In this document: positions 50,727 to 57,685 of the stretch, piece after piece | Numbering within the stretch: the stretch's first letter is position 1 | How the letters are laid out: every line of letters begins with the position of its first letter | Position numbers and translations under genes: made by a program | Source: JAKFEW01 sp036675505 | GTDB taxonomy: Bacteria; Cyanobacteriota; Sericytochromatia; S15B-MN24; JAQBPE01 | Direction: 5' to 3' | Assembly: GCA_036675505.1 (NCBI GenBank) | Contig: JAKFEW010000009.1 | Coordinates: 56,593 to 120,592 of the forward strand | Length of the DNA stretch: 64,000 nt | The notes under the pieces: generated by a model | Database searches by the model: none | Seen by the model: the letters and a program-made list of their open reading frames with translations, nothing else | What the model was told of the DNA's origin: nothing

Positions 50727-52193
50727 CTAGGCTGCGGTGCGCGACGGCGCGGCGACGCCGGTTCGGCCAGTCACCTGGCGCGCGAGCGTGAGCAGGTCCA
50801 CGCCCAGGGCGCTGAGCGTCGCGAGGTAGGTCACGGCGCCCAGCGGCACCGCCACCGCCACGAAGGCCAATGGCGCGAGGCCCGCCGACGCGGCGCGCCA
50901 CGCGACCAGCACGGCCACCAGCGTCAGGGTCGCGGCTGCGGGCGCCGCCACCCCGCGGAGGTATTCACGCCAGGTGAGGCCGATCAGCTTGTTGGCGAAG
51001 TATTGCTGCATGGGCACGCCCGTCAGCGCCGAGATCAGCATCGCGACAGCGACGCCAGGCAGGCCCCAGGAGGCGCCAGCCAGGACGAACAGCGGCAGCT
51101 TCACGGCGCCCACCAGGTTCAGCTTGAGCTCGATGTCGGGCCGGCCGCGGCCGAGGAACACGGTGCCGATCGAGCAGACCAGCGCCTTGAGGGCGCCGAC
51201 GCCGCAGAGCACCTGGGTCACGAAGACCGATTCGCGCCAGTGATCGCCGAACACGAGCGGGATCAGCTCCGGCGCGGTCATGGCGAGCCCGGCGAGCAGC
51301 GGGAAGCTGACCAGCGCGAGCGTGCCCACCAGGCGCACGTAGTGGGTGCGGAAGGCCACGTCGTCGTCCACGCGCGCGAAGGCCGGGAACGCGACCCGCA
51401 GCACGACGTGGCTGATCTTGAGCATCGGCCAGGTGACCAGCTTGTAGGCGAGCGTGTAGACGCCGAGCGCCGCCGGGCCCATCAGGCGGCCGACGATCAG
51501 GTAATCGACGTTGCCGATGAAGTATCCCGCGAGCCGCGAGCCGACCACGCTGCCGCCGAAGCTCAGCAGGTCGGTCACGTGGTGACGCGAGCAGCGCCAG
51601 CCTGGGGCCGGCCGTCGCACGGCCCAGAGCGCCGCGGTCTGTAAGGTCGTGCCGGCGAGCGCGCCCGCGACCAGCGCCCAGACTCCGGCCCCGGCGAGCG
51701 CCAGGGCGATCGTCAGGAGGCCGTTGAAGGTCGCCGCGCCGGCCTCGGCGAGCCCCAACGACTTGAAGCGCAGCTCGCGCTCGAGCAAGGCCCGCGGCAG
51801 CACGCCGGCCGCCGCGATCGGGAAGCCGATCGCGAGCGCGCGCAGGACATCGGCGACCGCGGGGTCCCGGAAGAACGCGGCGATCGTCGGCGCCCCGAGC
51901 CACACGGCCACCGCGAGCGCCCAGCCGACCGCCACGTTGGTCCAAAGGCAGGCCGCCAGGTGGCCGCGCGCCAGCACGAGGCGCTGGATCAACGCGGCCC
52001 CCAGCCCCATCTCGTGGATCAACGCGAGCACGCCGGCCACCAGCATCGCGGAGGCCAGCGTGCCGTACTGCGCCGGCGAGAGCATCCGGGCGAGCACGAT
52101 GAAGCCCGCGTATTGTGCGACCTGGGCCACCACCTGCGTGGCGGCCGACCATCGGATGCCAGCGAGCGAGCGCTGCATCAGCGTAACGGCCAT
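50727..52193 (-). CDS. Polysaccharide flippase (MOP/PST family, Wzx-like)
   Basis: A 488-residue inner-membrane protein with about 12-14 hydrophobic helices. The N-terminal half has 'GFIVLARMLSPAQYGTLA', a strong feature of the polysaccharide-transporter family. 'IVGRLMGPAALGVYTLAYKL' is the matching motif of the second half. It should flip lipid-linked oligosaccharides across the inner membrane. The start is set at ATG 52193, with GGAGGGGG about 6 bases upstream; the longer frame upstream is not supported. TGG-TAAGCT, an extended -10-like element, lies 5' of the SD. No glycosyltransferase is adjacent. Confidence 0.9.
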   Translation of the reverse strand: MAVTLMQRSLAGIRWSAATQVVAQVAQYAGFIVLARMLSPAQYGTLASAMLVAGVLALIHEMGLGAALIQRLVLARGHLAACLWTNVAVGWALAVAVWLGAPTIAAFFRDPAVADVLRALAIGFPIAAAGVLPRALLERELRFKSLGLAEAGAATFNGLLTIALALAGAGVWALVAGALAGTTLQTAALWAVRRPAPGWRCSRHHVTDLLSFGGSVVGSRLAGYFIGNVDYLIVGRLMGPAALGVYTLAYKLVTWPMLKISHVVLRVAFPAFARVDDDVAFRTHYVRLVGTLALVSFPLLAGLAMTAPELIPLVFGDHWRESVFVTQVLCGVGALKALVCSIGTVFLGRGRPDIELKLNLVGAVKLPLFVLAGASWGLPGVAVAMLISALTGVPMQQYFANKLIGLTWREYLRGVAAPAAATLTLVAVLVAWRAASAGLAPLAFVAVAVPLGAVTYLATLSALGVDLLTLARQVTGRTGVAAPSRTAA

Positions 52194-52310
52194 ACCAACC
52201 CCCTCCGATCGTCCCGGAGTCGAGCTTACCAGCCGGTCGCGTGGCGCCGTTCGGCGCGATGCACGATTTACCTCTACCTCATGGGCAGCATGCAGGCACC
52301 CTGGAACGGT

Positions 52311-52341
52311 CGAGCCCGCCATCCGGGGGATGGCGGGCTCG
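52311..52341 (-). terminator. 14-bp GC hairpin downstream of the secreted unknown
   Basis: CGAGCCCGCCATCC (52311-52324) and GGATGGCGGGCTCG (52328-52341) form a perfect stem with a GGG/CCC loop, 11 bases beyond the stop of the minus-strand gene at 52353. It has no T tract, but the stem is strong. It probably ends that transcript before the flippase gene. Confidence 0.6.
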
Positions 52342-52352
52342 GTCGAGAAACC

Positions 52353-52871
52353 TTACTTGTCGCGCTTGTACGCAAGCGAGTAGTTCAGCGGCGCGGGCAG
52401 CTTCGGGCTCGTGACGGTCACTTCCATCACCATCGACTTGCCGTCCGGGTTCAGCGTGTAGACGTTCAGGCGCTTGCCTTCGTCGTTGGCGAACGACTGC
52501 TCGAGGCGGGTGTCGCCCTTCCAGACCATGGTGACGTCGTAGACCTGGCCATCTTCGCGCTTCCACTTCACGCCCTTGGCGTTCGAGACGATCGGCGCGC
52601 GATCGTCGGTCTTGAGGTGGGTGTCGCCACCCTTCACCATGATCGCGATCTGGTGGTAGGGCTGGTTGGTGGACTTGAGGCGGCCGTGGGCCATGCCGCG
52701 AATCACGAAGTTGACCTTCTCGACGGCGCGCTCGATCGCCTTGTCGACGTTGTCGCTCTTGGCGGCGTCGTGCGACCACTCGCCGACGAGCGAGGTCGCA
52801 GCCAGGGCGGGGGCGGGCAAGACGACGGCGGCGACGATGGCGAAGGGCAGGACGTGGCGAACGAGCGACAT
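52353..52871 (-). CDS. Secreted protein of unknown function
   Basis: A 172-residue predicted periplasmic protein with a classic signal peptide cleaved after Ala-Leu-Ala (about residue 24). The mature part is beta-rich with repeated aromatic strands ('VKWKREDGQVYDVTMVWKG', 'LPAPLNYSLAYKRD'). There are no cysteines in the mature part and no enzyme motif. A lipocalin-like or other small-ligand-binding barrel is possible. AGGAGG lies 5 bases before the ATG. It is divergent from the NHL lipoprotein gene at 53008, with 136 bases between starts. Confidence 0.72.
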   Translation of the reverse strand: MSLVRHVLPFAIVAAVVLPAPALAATSLVGEWSHDAAKSDNVDKAIERAVEKVNFVIRGMAHGRLKSTNQPYHQIAIMVKGGDTHLKTDDRAPIVSNAKGVKWKREDGQVYDVTMVWKGDTRLEQSFANDEGKRLNVYTLNPDGKSMVMEVTVTSPKLPAPLNYSLAYKRDK

Positions 52872-53007
52872 GGAGCCTCCTGGGGGCGAATCGGGCGTGG
52901 GGACGCGGATGCCAGGCGAACGACCGGGCGACGGCCGATCATACCATGTCGGGCCATGGCGGGCGGAAGCCCCTTGCTTGGCGGGTATGATGTGGCAGGA
53001 GAGCAGC

Positions 53008-55542
53008 GTGACACGGAAGGCGAAGTACAGCGAACGGCATATCGCGCGGGTGGGGCTGACGGCGGCCCTGGCCCTGACGGCGTGCGTCGGCAGCCCGGCT
53101 GGCCCGCCGACCGGCCAGGGCCCTGCCCGGCGACCGTCGGACAAGGCGACGCCGGCGCTCGAGCCGGGGCGGTCGCCCGCGCCTACGCCGATCGATTCGA
53201 TGGGGGCTATTCCACCTGCCGGCACCTCCGCGGCGCCCTCGGTCGCGCCGGGTCAGGTCACCTCGGCCTCGCCGGCCTCGAGCGCGCCAGTGGTCGGCGC
53301 GTCGCCCGGCGGCTCGCCGGCGCCGCTGTTCGGCTTGCCGCCCGCGCAGGAGGCGATCGCCACCCGCGTCGGTGGCCGCTTGCTCGCGATCGCCCAGGTC
53401 GGCTTCGCCCAGAACCGCGGCAAGGCGGCCGTCGACGGCCTCACGTCGCTGACCGGCGGCGCGCTGCCGGTGGGTGTCATCAGCAACCACGGCGCCGGGA
53501 TCATCGCGAACAATGGCGGCGGCCTCGTGAGCAACAACGGCGGCGGGCTGATCTCGGACCTCGCGAGCGGGCTGGTCGCCAACAACGGCGGGGGGCTCGT
53601 GGCCAACAACGGCGGCGGCTACCGGCTCGCCCAGGCCGCGCCCTCGCCCACGCCCGTGCCAACGCCCGGCCTCACGCCCGCGGCCGGCGAGACGCTCTAT
53701 GCGGACCGCCTGTGGCCGGATGGTCGCCGGACGCTGCTCTTCGTGAAGAACGTCGGGAATACCGACGACCAGTTCCGGCGGGTCCAGGTCCGCGCGGACG
53801 GCAGCGTGGCGCAGGAGACGCGCCTCGAGACCTTCGAGAAGTGGCCGGGCGGCGAGGTGAAGAAAGCCGAGTACCGCATCGCCGACTTCTATCCCGACGG
53901 TTCGTTGCGCGCCTACCAGGCTTACCTGTACGAGCCCGACGCCGCGGGCAAGACCCTGCGCGTCGCGATGAACCCCGGCGAGTCGCGCGTGCGGGAGCCG
54001 GCGACCGGCATCGCGGTGACCTTCGATCGCTTCGAGGTCGACGTGGGCGCGCGCACGGGCGCCTTCTCCTATGCCTACGCGCACCTGGGCGCGACCGAGG
54101 CCGGCGCGCTGGTCGACGTGGCGCCGCTGCCCGGCGGCCAGATCCCGCTCGCGTACGACGATCCGCTGGCCTTCTACGACGGCGACGCGACGCTGAAAGA
54201 CGCGACGGGGCGCGTGATCTACACCAAGCGCCAGCGCACGACCGGCGACGTCGTGAAGCGCACCTACGACCTGCAAGGCGGCCTGGTGGCCGAGCTGACG
54301 CGCATGGCCGCCCAGCGCTACGAAGGCGCGCTGCTCGTCGACGGCGGGCAGGCCGCGACGCTCACGCTCGAGACGCGGCCGAACGGCTCGGTGCTCTTCC
54401 GCATGGTGTTCCCGGAAGCGCCGGACCGGCCGGTCGAGCTCGGCTTCGGCCTCGCGGACGCCGCCACGGCGGTGCCCACGCCGGCCCCCGCCCAGCCCCA
54501 GCCGATCGTCGGCCTGGTCGCGGGCGGCGCCGCGGCGGGCTACGCCGACGGCGACGGCCCGGCCGCGGCCTTCAACACCGTGAGCGACCTCGCCCAGTCC
54601 ACGGTGGACCCGAACCGCTTCTACGTGGCGGATACGCTCAACCACCGCATCCGCACGCTGACGCTGACGACGGGCCTCGCGCGCGTCGGCACGCTGGCCG
54701 GCGACGGCCGCGACGCGAACGCCGACGGCCCGGGCGCAAGCGCGTCCTTCGAGTCCCCGGTGGGTCTCGCCGTGGCGCCTGGCACCGGCGGCGCCGAGAC
54801 GGTCTACGTGAGCGACCAGGGTGGCCACCGCATCCGGGCGATCGCCGTCGCGGCCGGCGGCGGCACGACCGTGACCACCATCGCGGGCGGCGGCGTGGAC
54901 GGTTTCGCCGACGGCCCCGGCGCCACGGCCCGCTTCAATTCGCCGGCCGGCCTGGCCTGGGATCCGGCCAGCGGGCTGTACGTCGCCGACATCAACAACC
55001 ACCGCGTCCGCCGGATCGCCATCAGCGGGGAAACCGCCACGGTGAGCACGGTCTTCGGACAGGAGGCCGGGCTGGCGGACGGCCCGGCCGCGGGCGCCCG
55101 CATCGATCGGCCGTACGATCTGGCGGTCGACGCCCAGCGGCGCCTCTACATCGCCGACCGCGGCAACAAGCGCATCCGTCGGGTGGACCTGGCCGCGGCC
55201 GACCAGGCGGTTTCGACGCTCGCCGGCACGGGCGTGTTGCTCAAGAGCTTCGTCGACGGGCCGGCGCTCCAGGGCGGCATGAACCCGCCGCTCGCGATCG
55301 CGCTCGACGCCGCGGGCCGCGCGTACGTGACCCATTCGGACGTGCGGGTGCTGACGCCGGCCGGCATCCTCCACACGCTCGCGGGCTCGTTGCGCGCGGG
55401 CGCCGTGGACGGGCCGGCGGACGCCGCGAGCTTCGCCACCATGTACGGCATCGCGGTCGGCCCGGCCGGCCAGGTGCTCGTGACCGACTCGCACCGCGTG
55501 CGGGCGATCGTGCCGCCGCCCGGCGCCTCGCTCTTCCCCTGA
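53008..55542 (+). CDS. NHL-repeat lipoprotein with Asn-Asn-Gly-Gly-Gly repeats
   Basis: An 844-residue predicted lipoprotein with lipobox Ala-Leu-Thr-Ala-Cys (Cys26). Residues 30-110 are a Pro/Ser/Ala-rich linker. Residues 157-205 are a tract of about six units of the form [VIL]-[VIL]-x-N-N-G-G-G. A Pro/Thr linker follows. A beta-rich central domain ('LFVKNVGNTDDQFRRVQVR') includes an MORN-like 'YPDGSLRAYQAYLYEPD' part. NHL repeats run from about 505 to the end ('FYVADTLNHRIRTL', 'LYVADINNHRVRRI', 'LYIADRGNKRIRRV'). The start is GTG 53008, with AGGAGAG 4 bases upstream; TATGAT lies at 52986-52991. It is a surface-exposed protein by inference. Confidence 0.82.
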   Translation: MTRKAKYSERHIARVGLTAALALTACVGSPAGPPTGQGPARRPSDKATPALEPGRSPAPTPIDSMGAIPPAGTSAAPSVAPGQVTSASPASSAPVVGASPGGSPAPLFGLPPAQEAIATRVGGRLLAIAQVGFAQNRGKAAVDGLTSLTGGALPVGVISNHGAGIIANNGGGLVSNNGGGLISDLASGLVANNGGGLVANNGGGYRLAQAAPSPTPVPTPGLTPAAGETLYADRLWPDGRRTLLFVKNVGNTDDQFRRVQVRADGSVAQETRLETFEKWPGGEVKKAEYRIADFYPDGSLRAYQAYLYEPDAAGKTLRVAMNPGESRVREPATGIAVTFDRFEVDVGARTGAFSYAYAHLGATEAGALVDVAPLPGGQIPLAYDDPLAFYDGDATLKDATGRVIYTKRQRTTGDVVKRTYDLQGGLVAELTRMAAQRYEGALLVDGGQAATLTLETRPNGSVLFRMVFPEAPDRPVELGFGLADAATAVPTPAPAQPQPIVGLVAGGAAAGYADGDGPAAAFNTVSDLAQSTVDPNRFYVADTLNHRIRTLTLTTGLARVGTLAGDGRDANADGPGASASFESPVGLAVAPGTGGAETVYVSDQGGHRIRAIAVAAGGGTTVTTIAGGGVDGFADGPGATARFNSPAGLAWDPASGLYVADINNHRVRRIAISGETATVSTVFGQEAGLADGPAAGARIDRPYDLAVDAQRRLYIADRGNKRIRRVDLAAADQAVSTLAGTGVLLKSFVDGPALQGGMNPPLAIALDAAGRAYVTHSDVRVLTPAGILHTLAGSLRAGAVDGPADAASFATMYGIAVGPAGQVLVTDSHRVRAIVPPPGASLFP
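53476..53624 (+). repeat. Coding tandem repeat (NNGGG units)
   Basis: Imperfect 24-base units (one of them longer) encode [VIL][VIL]-x-N-N-G-G-G. Units alternate AACAACGGCGGCGG- and AACAATGGCGGCGG-type DNA, and one unit has decayed to Ser-Asp-Leu-Ala-Ser-Gly. A repeat of hydrophobic pairs and NNGGG would suit a beta-solenoid-like stack. The tract may vary in copy number between strains. Confidence 0.7.
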
Positions 55543-55561
55543 CGACCGGCCCGGTCGCCGC

Positions 55562-55590
55562 TTGGGATGACCTCCCGCGGCTGATATGCT
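55562..55590 (+). promoter_or_regulatory. Sigma70-type promoter of the M48 peptidase gene
   Basis: TTGGGA (55562-55567) and TATGCT (55585-55590) are separated by 17 bases, and TG precedes the -10 by one base (extended -10). The predicted start lies about 28 bases before the ATG at 55625, leaving room for the AGGAGG SD at 55613-55618. Confidence 0.65.
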
Positions 55591-55624
55591 CGCCTTCGGA
55601 CGGAACAGGAGTAGGAGGCGGGTC

Positions 55625-56488
55625 ATGGCGAAGATTCGGGTCTTGGGGCTGGCGCTCGCGTGCACGCTCGCGCTCGGACAGCCATCGGCGGTGCAGGCCC
55701 AGGCGGACTTGCCGGGACGCATCTTGCGCGGGGCGGCGATCGCGGCCCAGGGCCTGTTCATCACGGACCAGGCCGAATACCAGCTCGGCCGTGCCACGGC
55801 GATCAAGATCCTCTCGCAGATCCCGCAGCACAGGGACCCGGCCCTACGCGATTACGTGACGCGGGTCGGACGGGCGGTCGCGGCGCGCTCGGAGCGGCCC
55901 AACCTGCCCTACCAGTTCTTCGTGCTGGAGCAGAAGGAGGCAAACGCCTTCGCCGCGCCCGGCGGCTTCGTGTTCGTGACGACCGGCGCGCTCAGGCTGA
56001 TGACGAACGAGGCGCAGCTCGCCGGCGTGCTCGGCCACGAGGTTGGCCACGTGGCCCGCAAGCACAGCGTGCAGGCCATCCGCAAGGCGCTGATCGCGCA
56101 GGGCGTGGCTTCGGCGGTGCTCGACCCCGACAGCTCGCAGCTGGTCCAGCTGGCGGCGAACATCGCGGCGACGATCATCTTGAAGGGCTTCGATCGCGAC
56201 GCGGAGCTCGAGGCCGACGCCATCGGCGCAGCCTACGCCCTGAACGCCGGCTACGACCCGCGCGAGCTCGGCGACTTCCTCGATACGCTGGCCCTCAAGT
56301 CGGGCGAGGTGCCGAAGTGGCTGCTGCCGGTGGCGGATCACCCGCGCAGCGACGACCGCCGGGCCCGCCTGGACGCGCTGGTCGCGAACCGCCAGCTCCC
56401 GCTCAGGCCGGGCCTGGTGACGGGCGAGGCGCGCTTCCGGACGCAGATGGCGGCGTCGCTGGGCACGGGCGGCGGCGCGGGCCGCTGA
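55625..56488 (+). CDS. Secreted M48-family zinc metallopeptidase
   Basis: A 287-residue periplasmic peptidase. The signal peptide is cleaved near Val-Gln-Ala (about 26). The zinc site is HEVGH (His138, Glu139, His142) with the third ligand Glu196 in 'DAELEADAIG'. The conserved 'NAFAAPGGFVFVTTGAL' strand lies before it. Length and layout match small BepA/LoiP-like M48 proteins, which serve outer-membrane protein quality control. It lacks the TPR tail of BepA. ATG 55625 is chosen from the SD and the signal peptide. Confidence 0.92.
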   Translation: MAKIRVLGLALACTLALGQPSAVQAQADLPGRILRGAAIAAQGLFITDQAEYQLGRATAIKILSQIPQHRDPALRDYVTRVGRAVAARSERPNLPYQFFVLEQKEANAFAAPGGFVFVTTGALRLMTNEAQLAGVLGHEVGHVARKHSVQAIRKALIAQGVASAVLDPDSSQLVQLAANIAATIILKGFDRDAELEADAIGAAYALNAGYDPRELGDFLDTLALKSGEVPKWLLPVADHPRSDDRRARLDALVANRQLPLRPGLVTGEARFRTQMAASLGTGGGAGR

Positions 56489-56548
56489 GTCGCCCCGGGG
56501 CGCGTCGCAGCTGGTAAACTGGGGCCGCACGAAGGAGGCGACCCGACC

Positions 56549-56962
56549 ATGAACGAAGCCCTGGAACAGATGCGCGCGGCGACCCACGGCACGTTGGCCG
56601 AGGTGCTCGGCATCGAGCTGCTCGAGGTATCCGCGACGCGCGTGCGGGCCCGCATGCCCGTCACGCGGACCGTCCACCAGCCCTTCGGCCTCCTGCACGG
56701 CGGCGCCTCAGTGGCGCTCGCCGAGACCGTCGCGAGCATCGGCGGCTGGATGAACGTGGACCGCGAGACCCAGGGGGCGGTAGGGCTGGAGATCAACGCG
56801 AATCATTTGCGGGCGAAGCGCGACGGGGTGGTCACGGCCGAGGCGCTGCCGATCCATGTGGGCCGCACGACGCAGGTCTGGGAGGTGCGGATCGTGGATG
56901 AGGCGGACAAGCTGGTGTGCATTTCGCGGTGCACTTTGGCTGTGGTGCCGCGCGAGCGATAG
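56549..56962 (+). CDS. Hotdog-fold acyl-CoA thioesterase, possible DHNA-CoA hydrolase
   Basis: A 137-residue hotdog thioesterase of the PaaI/YbdB/MenI type. 'FGLLHGGASVALAETVAS' has the His-Gly-Gly (50-52) and catalytic Glu59 of the group. The C-terminal 'VGRTTQVWEVRIVDE' is also typical. MenI enzymes of this family hydrolyse 1,4-dihydroxy-2-naphthoyl-CoA between MenB and MenA. The men operon lies 0.7 kb away on the other strand, so that role is plausible, but PaaI-like roles cannot be excluded from sequence. A good SD (AAGGAGG) precedes the ATG. Confidence 0.85.
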   Translation: MNEALEQMRAATHGTLAEVLGIELLEVSATRVRARMPVTRTVHQPFGLLHGGASVALAETVASIGGWMNVDRETQGAVGLEINANHLRAKRDGVVTAEALPIHVGRTTQVWEVRIVDEADKLVCISRCTLAVVPRER

Positions 56963-57026
56963 TTCGGGCTTCCCCTTTTCGACGCCCCGCTCCGTGGATT
57001 GCCCTGGTGCGAAGCCGACTGAGGCC

Positions 57027-57644
57027 TCAGGCGGGGTCGCGCGGGCGCTTCACGCCAGTTGTAGTGCTTTCCTCGCCGCGGTGCAGGAACTGGCGGAAGG
57101 TGGTGAGCGTGCGGCCGATGTCTTTCAGCACCGCCGCCGGCGTGCCGTCGCGCAGGACCAGGCCGCCGAGGTCCAGGAAGCGAGTCATGAGCTCGTGGCC
57201 GATCTCGCCGAGGCGGATCAACGCGTCGAGCTGGCGGGCCGCCATGACCGCGGAGGCGCCCTGGCTCACGTCGATGCCCTCGCGCACCGCGCGCAGGACG
57301 TCGATCATCAATCCGAGCTGGTACGCCTCGCGCTCGCGCAGCACCTTGAGGATCGGCCGGCCGATGTTGGCCTCGGCCGTGTAGTAGTCCTTGCGCTCGC
57401 CCGGCGCCGATTGGCGGTGCACGACCGACCAGTGTGAGAGCTCGGCGAGGGACATGGAGACGAGGCCCGCGGAGATGCCGAGCGCGGACTGGATGTCCTT
57501 GGCCCCGACCGGGCCGCCCTGCAGGTACAGGTACATCCAGATCATGCCGTGCACGCGCTTGAAGCCCCACAGCTCCACGACCTGACCGACGGCCTCGCAG
57601 GCGCGGTACAGATTTGCTGAGAGTGGGGCGCCGGCGCCGTCCAC
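57027..57644 (-). CDS. GbsR/MarR-type winged-helix regulator
   Basis: A 205-residue DNA-binding protein. The winged helix ('WGFKRVHGMIWMYLYLQGG', 'KDIQSALGISAGLVSMSLAEL', 'GERKDYYTAE') matches the GbsR subgroup. A helical C-terminal part follows, probably for dimerisation. The start is placed at GTG 57644, because GGAGG lies 7 bases upstream. An ATG 15 codons earlier overlaps the menC-menE stop but has no SD. As the last gene of the men block it may control that block or the adjacent thioesterase. A perfect palindrome, CTCCCGGCCGGGAG (57667-57680), lies just upstream. Confidence 0.82.
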   Translation of the reverse strand: MDGAGAPLSANLYRACEAVGQVVELWGFKRVHGMIWMYLYLQGGPVGAKDIQSALGISAGLVSMSLAELSHWSVVHRQSAPGERKDYYTAEANIGRPILKVLREREAYQLGLMIDVLRAVREGIDVSQGASAVMAARQLDALIRLGEIGHELMTRFLDLGGLVLRDGTPAAVLKDIGRTLTTFRQFLHRGEESTTTGVKRPRDPA

Positions 57645-57685
57645 GGGAGGTCCTCCGATTGCCGGCCTCCCGGCCGGGAGTCTCA

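Noticed and set aside
53476..53624. CRISPR-like repeats
   Set aside because: The repeats are in frame, have a short period and encode NNGGG units; there are no spacers and no cas genes.
51960..55859. A 1299-codon plus-strand frame across the flippase, secreted unknown and NHL genes
   Set aside because: It crosses several real genes in another frame, with low-complexity Arg/Gly/Pro translation.
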